A stretch of DNA of 10,698 bases from an uncultured Veillonella sp. (lineage in GTDB: Bacteria; Bacillota; Negativicutes; Veillonellales; Veillonellaceae): NCBI RefSeq assembly GCF_905209685.1, contig NZ_CAJLUB010000058.1, forward strand, positions 1-10,698. The letters are read 5' to 3'. Positions 1 through 6,615 of the stretch are shown piece by piece; the first letter of the stretch is position 1, and every line of letters begins with the position of its first letter. A program made the position numbers and the translations under genes. The notes under the pieces are model-generated. The model had not been told where the DNA came from, ran no database searches, and saw only the letters and a list, made by a program, of their open reading frames with translations.

Positions 1-192
1 GTAATTAACTTTTGGATATTTGTTTTCTTCGACATATTTTTTTGCTTGCTCTCTTAAATCATTAATTAATGCATTATTGTATTCTTCTTCGTTTAAATCT
101 CTGTGAATATATACGTCAATCGTAGTTGTTTTCAACTTCGTCATAGGTATATAATACAGATTTATATTTGAATTTATATTAATACTTTCCAT
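1..192 (-). CDS. M16-family (YfmF-like) peptidase homologue, N-terminal fragment
   Basis: This frame starts with ATG at 192 and stays open for 64 codons to the left edge, so only the N-terminus is present. A good Shine-Dalgarno (AAAGGAGA, 199-206) lies about 7 bases upstream, and a near-consensus promoter precedes it. Residues 10-35 (INLYYIPMTKLKTTTI, then VYIHRDLNEEE) resemble the opening strand of the inactive-type M16 zinc-peptidase homologues of the YfmF kind, which in Firmicutes usually sit beside an active partner, YfmH. Such proteins are cytoplasmic and their substrates are poorly known. After about residue 42 the sequence becomes a charged helix (LREQAKKYVEENKYPKV) that I do not recognise from that family, so the match may hold only for the first part. 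The gene is real on start-signal grounds; the family call is tentative. Confidence 0.5.
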   Translation of the reverse strand, partial: MESININSNINLYYIPMTKLKTTTIDVYIHRDLNEEEYNNALINDLREQAKKYVEENKYPKVNY

Positions 193-220
193 TCCGTTTC
201 TCCTTTACTGTTTTTAATAT

Positions 221-249
221 ATTTTACCCCAAAATAAACCATATGTCAA
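221..249 (-). promoter_or_regulatory. Sigma-A type promoter for the M16-like gene
   Basis: Read on the minus strand, TTGACA (244-249) is followed by a 17-base spacer and TAAAAT (221-226). This is a perfect -35, ideal spacing and a 5 of 6 -10. Transcription would start near 214, giving a leader of about 20 bases before the ATG at 192. The gene is therefore probably transcribed independently of gpr. This is sequence evidence only. Confidence 0.75.
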
Positions 250-264
250 TCATTGAAAATCCTC

Positions 265-291
265 AAAAATTACATCTATGATGTGATTTTT
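265..291 (-). terminator. Hairpin terminator after gpr
   Basis: Arms 265-276 and 280-291 pair over 12 positions with a 3-base loop. One pair is imperfect: A-C in the minus-strand RNA, G-U in the plus-strand RNA. The outer five pairs are A-T, so the minus-strand RNA ends the stem in UUUUU, as a terminator would. It begins 17 bases beyond the gpr stop and lies upstream of the next promoter. The stem is AT-rich and so weaker than the one at 1225-1252. Confidence 0.5.
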
Positions 292-307
292 AGAACTGTC
301 AACGAAC

Positions 308-1171
308 TTAAACATAGCTTTCTATATCCCTTAATGTCATATCTCGGTGCAGTGCAAGATTAATTCCGTTTGCAACGGTTTTAGCCGTTCTTTCGATTAC
401 GAGGTCAATGTCCTTTGTCGTAACCATAAGCGGTGCAAGCTCTTTTGGTATTTCAACCTTTGATATTGTTGCGGCGTCTATAACGGTCGGTACACCTATC
501 GCAATCACCTTTGCACCAATCGTTTCTTCATTAAGACATTCTCTGTTATTTCCCACGCCAGCACCCGGTTGAATACCTGTATCCGATATTTGTACAGTGG
601 TCGAAACACGTCTTATATCCGCCGCCGCCATTGCATCAACGGCGATAATAAGATTCGGTTTCACCTTTTCGCTTACTGCCTTGATAATCTCCGCAGTTTC
701 AATGCCTGTTGTTCCGAGAACTCCGGGTATCAACGCACATACACCGCTTATATTATCATCAAAAAAATCTTTCATATTCTGTTTTATATGATGTGTCACC
801 AACAACCTTGACACCACTTCCGTACCGAGTGCGTCAGGCGTTATGTCACGGTTTCCGAGTCCTACGACAAGTGTAAGGCTGTCACTTTTTATACCGGTCA
901 TTTTACGAATTTCCTCCGAAATAAGAGTGCATACCCTTTCGTATATATCAATACTGTATTTCAAATTCGGCGACTCAATCGTTATATAATTGCCTATCGC
1001 CTTGCCAAGTGCCTTACTTCCGTTTTCGTTTGTTATTTCTATATTCGTAACGGTTATTCCGTCCTCTGTACGCACATCGGATATAACACCGTCTATTTCC
1101 GTTGCATTTTTCGCCTCACGTCTGCTGAGTTCGTGTGCCTCCACCGCCAAGTCTGTTCTTATATTCTGCAT
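308..1171 (-). CDS. gpr: Spore germination protease GPR (peptidase family A25)
   Basis: GPR is made in the developing spore as an inactive zymogen. It autoprocesses, then on germination degrades the small acid-soluble proteins that coat spore DNA. The 287-residue product shows the family hallmarks: an N-terminal NIRTDLAVEAHE segment of the kind removed on activation, GLGNRDITPDALG (residues 104-116), LIPGVLGTTGIETAEI (148-163), AVDAMAAAD (177-185) and the glycine-rich QPGAGVGNNR (201-210). Asp109 and Asp179 probably correspond to the two aspartates proposed as catalytic in the Bacillus enzyme; that is inferred by motif. It is shorter than the Bacillus form but within the range I expect in Clostridia. 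The ATG at 1171 has AAAAAAGGAG nine bases upstream. Terminators lie on both sides, so it looks monocistronic. A GTATA upstream could be part of a sigma-F/G -35, but I see no good matching -10. Confidence 0.93.
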   Translation of the reverse strand: MQNIRTDLAVEAHELSRREAKNATEIDGVISDVRTEDGITVTNIEITNENGSKALGKAIGNYITIESPNLKYSIDIYERVCTLISEEIRKMTGIKSDSLTLVVGLGNRDITPDALGTEVVSRLLVTHHIKQNMKDFFDDNISGVCALIPGVLGTTGIETAEIIKAVSEKVKPNLIIAVDAMAAADIRRVSTTVQISDTGIQPGAGVGNNRECLNEETIGAKVIAIGVPTVIDAATISKVEIPKELAPLMVTTKDIDLVIERTAKTVANGINLALHRDMTLRDIESYV

Positions 1172-1224
1172 TTATACAATCTCCTTTTTTCATCTATCTT
1201 TTGAAAAAACAGAGATTATTATAC

Positions 1225-1252
1225 AAAAAAGAGCGATACGGTTGTATCGCTC
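1225..1252 (-). terminator. Rho-independent terminator of the trmFO-lipoprotein unit
   Basis: A perfect 9-bp stem (GAGCGATAC at 1231-1239 with GTATCGCTC at 1244-1252) has a 4-base loop. On the minus strand it is followed directly by six T residues (1225-1230). It starts 11 bases after the stop codon of the lipoprotein gene and separates that gene from gpr. Confidence 0.9.
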
Positions 1253-1262
1253 ATCTTTTCGA

Positions 1263-1670
1263 TTATTTTCCAAGTGCATTGTCTATGTCTGTTTTTAGTT
1301 TATCCTTGTCACTGCACTTAAATTCAATAGCCGAGATATTATTTGATGTATCAAGCATAATAAGTGCAGGAGTTTGGTCTTTTACCAATGAGAAGTTTTC
1401 AAGTGCCTCAGGATTTTCGTCAACATTTACAAGTTGAAAGTTGATTTTGTCCTTATATTCGTTTTCAAGTTCAGTGTACATTGTGTTTGTTGCGTCAAAG
1501 TTATCGTCCGCATTTGCCACAAAGTACATAAATGTAGGAGTTACCTTTTCTGTGCTTTCTGTTTGTGCTGTGTCTGTGCCTGAATCTTTTGTACTTCCGC
1601 AGCCTGCAATCATTCCGACTGCCATAACGGCTGACATTGCCAATGCTATAATTTTCTTTTTACTCATCAT
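1263..1670 (-). CDS. Thioredoxin-fold lipoprotein without the CxxC site, function unknown
   Basis: The product begins with a typical lipoprotein signal: a KKK cluster, a hydrophobic run, then lipobox I-A-G-C with Cys24, so it should be anchored outside the cell membrane. A short Ser/Thr/Asp/Glu linker follows. The rest reads as a small thioredoxin-like domain: strand PTFMYFVA, helix [11 protein letters not shown], strand [14 protein letters not shown], and TPALIMLD carrying the usual cis-proline. Where thioredoxins have the redox CxxC, this protein has ANADDNF, so disulfide chemistry is not expected; a binding or scaffold role is possible. A GTG at 1679 opens the same frame but lies inside the Shine-Dalgarno AAAGGTGAG (1675-1683). 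I therefore prefer ATG 1670; ATG 1667 and 1673 are alternatives. The start overlaps the trmFO end, so translation is probably coupled. Codon use matches gpr and the downstream part of trmFO. Confidence 0.78.
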   Translation of the reverse strand: MMSKKKIIALAMSAVMAVGMIAGCGSTKDSGTDTAQTESTEKVTPTFMYFVANADDNFDATNTMYTELENEYKDKINFQLVNVDENPEALENFSLVKDQTPALIMLDTSNNISAIEFKCSDKDKLKTDIDNALGK

Positions 1671-2985
1671 CATTCTCACCTTTCAATTTATCTTTCATTA
1701 TATCTAAAGCACGATTTGCTATTTTATTATAGCGTTCGGCTTTATTTCTTATTCTTTCGTTAAGTCCGTCTATAATGCCGAAATTCGCATTCATAGGCTG
1801 GAACTTTGTATTTGCAGAATTTGAAATATAAAGCGGTAATGCACCGATACAAGTTTTTGAATCGGGTTCAAACATATCTTTTCCGTTAAGCATAGCCGCC
1901 ATATTATATCCGGCAAGTATTCCGCTTGACGCCGACTCAACATAACCTTCGACACCGGTTATCTGTCCGGCAAAAAATACTTTTGGGTATTTCTCCATTT
2001 GATAATACTTATTTAAAAGCGTCGGAGAATTTATATAAGTGTTTCTGTGCATAACTCCGTAACGCACAAATTCGGCATTTTCAAGTCCCGGAATCATTGA
2101 GAACACGCGTTTTTGCTCTCCCCATTTCAAATTCGTCTGAAAACCGACAAGGTTATAGAGCGTACCCTCTTTATTATCCTGTCTTAACTGAACAATTGCA
2201 TATGCATCATCCTTGCCTGTTTTGGGATTGACAAGACCGACAGGTTTTAGCGGTCCGAACACAAGCGTCTGTTCACCTCTTTTTGCCATAACCTCAACAG
2301 GCATACATCCCTCGAAAACCTTTTGATTTTCAAATTCTTTAAGCGGTGCTGTTTCAGCCGTGATAAGCTCGTTATAAAAAGCGGTATATTCCTCTTTTGT
2401 CATCGGACAGTTGATATAATCGGCAGTACCTTTATCGTATCTTGCCGCTTTGAAAACTTTGTCTTTGTCAATACTTTCTTCCGTCACAATCGGTGCGGCT
2501 GCGTCATAAAAGTACAATTCGTCCGAACCTGTAATTTTCTTTATTTCATCGGCAAGTCCGTCCGAAGTAAGCGGACCTGTTGCGATTATTGTATATTCAT
2601 CGGGATTGATTTCCGTAACTTCTTCATTAAATACGGTTACACGCGGATGATTTTTAATTTTTTCCGTTATATGCTTTGCAAAAACATCTCTGTCAACCGC
2701 CAAAGCACCGCCCGCGGGCACACGGCTTATATCAGCCGCCTCCATCATAACCGAATCAAACATACGCATTTCTTCTTTTAAAAGACCTACTGCATTTTCA
2801 ATATTGCCAGCTCGTAAGGAATTACTACATACGAGTTCTGCAAATTGATCTGTTTGATGTGCAGGGGAACTTTTAACGGGGCGCATTTCATATAAGTCAA
2901 CATGAATGCCACGGTTAGCGAGTTGCCAAGCCGCCTCAGAGCCAGCTAGACCTGCGCCAATAACAATAACATTTTTATTATTCAA
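1660..2985 (-). CDS. trmFO: TrmFO, folate-dependent tRNA U54 methyltransferase (apparent hybrid gene)
   Basis: TrmFO makes ribothymidine (m5U54) in the tRNA T-loop, using methylenetetrahydrofolate and reduced FAD in the cytoplasm. The frame gives 441 residues, the family's normal size. The FAD-binding motif [10 protein letters not shown] is at residues 10-19. [10 protein letters not shown] carries Cys53, and EGCMPVE carries Cys227, matching the two functional cysteines of the Bacillus protein. [12 protein letters not shown] (89-100) and [16 protein letters not shown] are also conserved. The start is TTG 2985, overlapping the topA end by 8 bases; a GAGG Shine-Dalgarno lies nine bases upstream, inside topA. 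Codon style changes inside the gene. Codons 1-60 look like the upstream Veillonella-type genes (CTA GCT GGC TCT), while codons from about 78 look like gpr (TCG, GCG, ATA, CCC). The protein may therefore be a composite of two species' TrmFO. Confidence 0.93.
   Translation of the reverse strand: MNNKNVIVIGAGLAGSEAAWQLANRGIHVDLYEMRPVKSSPAHQTDQFAELVCSNSLRAGNIENAVGLLKEEMRMFDSVMMEAADISRVPAGGALAVDRDVFAKHITEKIKNHPRVTVFNEEVTEINPDEYTIIATGPLTSDGLADEIKKITGSDELYFYDAAAPIVTEESIDKDKVFKAARYDKGTADYINCPMTKEEYTAFYNELITAETAPLKEFENQKVFEGCMPVEVMAKRGEQTLVFGPLKPVGLVNPKTGKDDAYAIVQLRQDNKEGTLYNLVGFQTNLKWGEQKRVFSMIPGLENAEFVRYGVMHRNTYINSPTLLNKYYQMEKYPKVFFAGQITGVEGYVESASSGILAGYNMAAMLNGKDMFEPDSKTCIGALPLYISNSANTKFQPMNANFGIIDGLNERIRNKAERYNKIANRALDIMKDKLKGENDDE
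2755..2805. other. Inferred junction between two genomes inside trmFO
   Basis: To the right of this interval trmFO codons match topA and its neighbours, down to CGA GCT GGC for residues 58-60. To the left they match the lipoprotein and gpr genes, from TCG for Ser78 and then GAG GCG GCT GAT ATA AGC. The interval encodes the highly conserved [11 protein letters not shown] stretch, where two different trmFO genes could share enough sequence for a misassembly or a crossover. I placed the boundary by eye from codon style, so its position is approximate. No repeat, insertion sequence or att site is visible here. Confidence 0.65.
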
Positions 2986-5374
2986 CTGTTGTTTCCTCGT
3001 TAGCTTTGCTAGATTTTTTAGAATTCTTAGACTCTTTAGTTTCTTTAGATTCTTTTACAGTTTCTTCACTAGCTTCGCTCTTTTTCTTTCTAGTTTTCTT
3101 TGGAGGTCGAGTTGGACAAGCTTCATTGGAACAGAATTTCTTAGTCGTCCCATTTTTATATGTCTTCTCAACCATAATAGAACCACAAGTATCACAGAAT
3201 TCATGGGTTGGTTTATCCCATAATGTGAAATCACATTGTGGATAACGGTTACAACCATAGAACAAACGTCCTCGACGAGACTTACGTTCTACGATTTCTC
3301 CTTCTTTACATTTAGGGCAAGTTACACCTGTCCCTACCGTAATAGGTTTAGTATTTTTACATTCTGGGAAGTTAGAACATGCAAGGAACTTACCATAGCG
3401 ACCAAATTTATATACCATTGGGCTATGACAGAGTTCGCACGTTTCATCACTTTCCATAGATGCAATTTCGATGCGATCCACATCGCTCGCATCTTCTAGC
3501 TCTTTAGCGAATACTTCATAGAAATCAGACAACACCTTTAGATACGTATCCTTACCTGATGCAATAGCATCAAGCTCTTCTTCAAGATCACGAGTAAAAC
3601 CTGTATTGATGATTTTTTCAAAGTACGCGATCAAGAAATCTACCACTACAAAGCCTAACTCTGTAGGAACGAATTGCTTATTAGTATTCTCTACATAGTT
3701 ACGACTTACGATTGTATCTAGAATTGGAGCATATGTACTTGGACGACCAATACCGAGCTCTTCCAATGTTTTGATGAGGCTCGCCTCAGAATAACGTGGA
3801 GGTGGTTGCGTGAAATGTTGTTCAGACAATACCTGTACAGTATGAGCAGCATCATTCTTTTTAAGCGCTGGCAATTGAGGAACATCCTCTTTTTTAGCAT
3901 CTTCATAAACAGCACTAAAACCTGGGAAGATTACACGAGAACCTGAGGCTTTAAATGTGTAGTCGTCATGAACAGTCAATTCAATGGTAGTGGATTCATT
4001 TTGTTGTGGTGCCATTTGGCTCGCCATAAAACGATTCCAAATCAACGTATATAATTTTAGCTCATCACGACTCAAGAATGGTTCTACCATTTTTGGTGTT
4101 AACTCTAATGATGTAGGACGAATCGCTTCATGGGCGTCTTGAGCGGAACCTTTTGCACCATACATGTTAGGTTTAGATGGATAATAATCTTCACCATAGT
4201 TACGAATAATATAGTCCTTAGCCATAGCTTGCATTTCTTTAGAAATACGCGTAGAGTCTGTACGCATATAAGTAATCAAACCTACATGACCATAGGAACC
4301 GATTTCTAAACCTTCATACAAATGTTGAGCAATCATCATTGTACGCTTCGCACCAAAGTTCAACTTACGAACACCATCCTGTTGCAACGTAGAGGTTGTA
4401 AATGGTGGTGCGGCCTTACGAGAGCGCTTACGTTTTTCCACATTCGTTACTACTGCATCGGCACCGCCTATGGCATCGACAACGGCTTGTGCATCTTTTT
4501 CAGTAGTAATATCGATTTTCTCGCCTTTAATATGAGTTAATTCTGCTGTGAAAGCCTCTTTTTTAGGCGTTTCAAAATTGCCTTCAATAGTCCAATATTC
4601 TTGTGGTACAAAGGCTTGAATTTCTCGTTCGCGTTCACAGATGAGACGAACAGCGACAGATTGAACACGACCTGCGCTAAGGCCCTTACAAACCTTTTTC
4701 CATAATAATGGACTTAATTTATAACCTACGATACGGTCTAACACACGGCGTGCTTGTTGAGCATCTACCATGTTCATATCGATAGTCCGTGGAGATTCTA
4801 AGGCCTCTGCAACGGCATTTTTCGTAATCTCGTTAAATGTAATACGGCATGTAGACGTAGGATCTACGTTAAGAATGTACGCTAAATGCCATGAAATGGC
4901 TTCCCCTTCGCGGTCAGGGTCAGTTGCGAGCAATACGGCACTACTTTCATCGGCATAGGAAACGAGTTCATCTATAACCTTTTTACGAGTTACTAGATTG
5001 CTATAACGCGGTGTAAAGCCATGCTCTATATCGATACCCATTTGAGATTTAGGCAAATCTCGTAAGTGGCCCATACTTGCTTTTACCACATAGTTTGGAC
5101 CTAAGAATTTTTCAATTGTTTTAGATTTAGCAGGAGATTCTACGATAACCAATACTTTGCCATCCGGATTATATACGCGAGGTTCCCGTTGCTCAGGTGG
5201 CACAGAGGTTTGTAGCACAGACTTGTCTCGAACAATCCCCATAGGAGTAAGAGCCTCTTTGGCAACCTTACGTTTTATCGTAGTACTCTCTTTTGTAGTA
5301 CTTTTCTTTTTTGTTTCTTTACTAGTACTAGCTGCTTTTGGCTCGCCAATAACGATAGATCGTTTAATGGACAA
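2978..5374 (-). CDS. topA: DNA topoisomerase I (type IA)
   Basis: TopA relaxes negative supercoils by cutting one strand through a tyrosine-phosphate link. From the preferred TTG start at 5374 the protein has 798 residues. The first 70 or so are a Lys/Ser/Thr-rich extension that includes [14 protein letters not shown]. The Toprim domain follows ([19 protein letters not shown] from about 75, with acidic ATDPDREGE at 150-158). The active-site region [14 protein letters not shown] gives Tyr369. Three C4 zinc modules come next: Cys646/649/666/672, Cys686/689/708/714 and Cys727/730/748/753. The protein ends in a basic then acidic tail of about 40 residues. A GTG at 5383 is in frame, but its G is the last base of the Shine-Dalgarno AGGAG, which leaves TTG with an ideal 8-base spacing. 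The gene overlaps dprA by 11 bases and trmFO by 8, indicating coupling in one operon. Confidence 0.96.
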   Translation of the reverse strand: MSIKRSIVIGEPKAASTSKETKKKSTTKESTTIKRKVAKEALTPMGIVRDKSVLQTSVPPEQREPRVYNPDGKVLVIVESPAKSKTIEKFLGPNYVVKASMGHLRDLPKSQMGIDIEHGFTPRYSNLVTRKKVIDELVSYADESSAVLLATDPDREGEAISWHLAYILNVDPTSTCRITFNEITKNAVAEALESPRTIDMNMVDAQQARRVLDRIVGYKLSPLLWKKVCKGLSAGRVQSVAVRLICEREREIQAFVPQEYWTIEGNFETPKKEAFTAELTHIKGEKIDITTEKDAQAVVDAIGGADAVVTNVEKRKRSRKAAPPFTTSTLQQDGVRKLNFGAKRTMMIAQHLYEGLEIGSYGHVGLITYMRTDSTRISKEMQAMAKDYIIRNYGEDYYPSKPNMYGAKGSAQDAHEAIRPTSLELTPKMVEPFLSRDELKLYTLIWNRFMASQMAPQQNESTTIELTVHDDYTFKASGSRVIFPGFSAVYEDAKKEDVPQLPALKKNDAAHTVQVLSEQHFTQPPPRYSEASLIKTLEELGIGRPSTYAPILDTIVSRNYVENTNKQFVPTELGFVVVDFLIAYFEKIINTGFTRDLEEELDAIASGKDTYLKVLSDFYEVFAKELEDASDVDRIEIASMESDETCELCHSPMVYKFGRYGKFLACSNFPECKNTKPITVGTGVTCPKCKEGEIVERKSRRGRLFYGCNRYPQCDFTLWDKPTHEFCDTCGSIMVEKTYKNGTTKKFCSNEACPTRPPKKTRKKKSEASEETVKESKETKESKNSKKSSKANEETTVE

Positions 5375-6611
5375 GTATATCACTCCTAGTCATATTAATA
5401 TAGCCTCTCGGCGGTTGATGCTCTATAGCCCCTTCTAGCTCTAACTCTAGCAATAAGGGCTGCAATTGTTGCAATGGAATGTGAGTTACTTTCAAAATAT
5501 CACTAACAGTAATACATCGATCATGAGGTATTTCACTCAAGATTAAACTCTTATCCAAACTAAAGCTTAACATAGACGACCCATGACTATCAACACCCTT
5601 ACATGTATTACTCGATAAATCCCCTTCTTTTACATGACTATGTCCCTCTTTCTTTGACGTTGAAAGTTTCTTTTTTGCCAGTAAAAGTTCCTCTTCTGTG
5701 GCGAAAAAATTCCGCAATGTTAAATGATACTGTTCCACTATATCCTCGTATCCAGTCAATACAAAAGCACCATTTCGCATAAGAAACTTATTACCATCAG
5801 CTGTGTGGTCTAATAGGTTACACGGTACTACAAATACATCGCGCCCTTCACTGACCGCCATATCCGCCGTAATCAAGGATCCACTACTAGACTTAGCCTC
5901 TACTACGATTACACCTCGACTAAGGCCACTAATAATACGGTTGCGTGCAGGAAAATGTTTTGCTGATGGCGGTGTGCCTGGAGGATATTCAGATAGAAGT
6001 AACCCATTATTAGCCAGTACTCTATCAAATAATTTAGAATTTTCTCTAGGATATACAATATCTAATCCACATCCCATAACAACAATGCCGTACCCCTGAC
6101 TTGCTAGTAGTCCTTCATGACCATGCGAATCAATGCCACGAGCACCGCCACTCACAATTATAGTACTGTATTTGCCCAATTCTTTACCTAACATTCTCGC
6201 CACATTCCGCCCATATAATGAACACCGTCGAGCCCCTACAATGGCAATACGGTTTAACCTTTTATCTAATAAGGCTCGATTACCTCGCATAAACAATATA
6301 GCTGGTGGATTATAGATTTGGTTTAACATAGATGGAAAATCTTTATCTAGAAAGGTAGTAACATCCATCTGATATTCGTCTAACTTTTGAATTATATAAT
6401 CAAGTTTTTCATCCCTAGCCGATGCTGCAATAGCACGTTTGTCAGCTATAGAAATATATGTATACCCTTTTAAATTCTCCACATTTTTAACAGCGTTCCA
6501 TGCTTCATAAGGAGAACCAAAATCTTCTATGAATCGTCTTACATACGTAGCTCCTACATTATATAAACTCTGTAGGCCTGCAATATAAATAGTATCGTCA
6601 TATCTTGTCAT
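5364..6611 (-). CDS. dprA: DprA (Smf), DNA-processing protein of natural transformation
   Basis: DprA binds incoming single-stranded DNA in the cytoplasm and loads RecA on it. The product has 415 residues from ATG 6611. An N-terminal SAM-like helical region (about 1-70) is followed by the Rossmann-like DprA core: RIAIVGARRCSLYG (121-134), IIVSGGARGIDSHGH (151-165), GCGLDIVYPREN (180-191), HFPARNRIISGLS (219-231) and SSSGSLITADMA (241-252). A low-complexity Lys/Ser/His linker spans about 310-350. The C-terminal 60 residues (LILSEIPHDRCITVSDI to PRGYINM) look like the winged-helix domain. The frame extends 25 codons further upstream, into comM, but ATG 6611 begins the usual TRYDDTIYIAGLQS and lies 4 bases after the comM stop with an AGGT-type ribosome site. 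It sits in the usual comM-dprA-topA order. Confidence 0.95.
   Translation of the reverse strand: MTRYDDTIYIAGLQSLYNVGATYVRRFIEDFGSPYEAWNAVKNVENLKGYTYISIADKRAIAASARDEKLDYIIQKLDEYQMDVTTFLDKDFPSMLNQIYNPPAILFMRGNRALLDKRLNRIAIVGARRCSLYGRNVARMLGKELGKYSTIIVSGGARGIDSHGHEGLLASQGYGIVVMGCGLDIVYPRENSKLFDRVLANNGLLLSEYPPGTPPSAKHFPARNRIISGLSRGVIVVEAKSSSGSLITADMAVSEGRDVFVVPCNLLDHTADGNKFLMRNGAFVLTGYEDIVEQYHLTLRNFFATEEELLLAKKKLSTSKKEGHSHVKEGDLSSNTCKGVDSHGSSMLSFSLDKSLILSEIPHDRCITVSDILKVTHIPLQQLQPLLLELELEGAIEHQPPRGYINMTRSDILVH
5383..5387 (-). promoter_or_regulatory. Ribosome binding site that sets the topA start
   Basis: AGGAG lies within the last codons of dprA, 8 bases before TTG 5374. The tempting GTG at 5381-5383 shares its first base with this site and so cannot be the initiator. 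This places topA translation under coupling with dprA. Confidence 0.75.
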
Positions 6612-6615
6612 ATCA

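Noticed and set aside
1..192. Fragment read as a phage tail protein
   Set aside because: The helix ending in NKYPKVNY loosely recalls some phage tail proteins, but I cannot support this from 20 residues, and nothing else phage-like is nearby.
1172..1224. Sigma-G promoter for gpr
   Set aside because: A GTATA could serve as part of a -35, but no acceptable -10 lies at the right distance.
2323..2781. Open frame of 152 codons on the plus strand within trmFO
   Set aside because: It lies fully antisense to a well-supported gene, has a Phe/Cys/Arg-rich composition typical of a shadow frame, and resembles no family I know. The other plus-strand frames of 60 to 107 codons fail for the same reasons.
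2755..2805. Mobile element or att site at the junction in trmFO
   Set aside because: No inverted repeats, target duplication, integrase or tRNA end is present, and the reading frame passes through intact.
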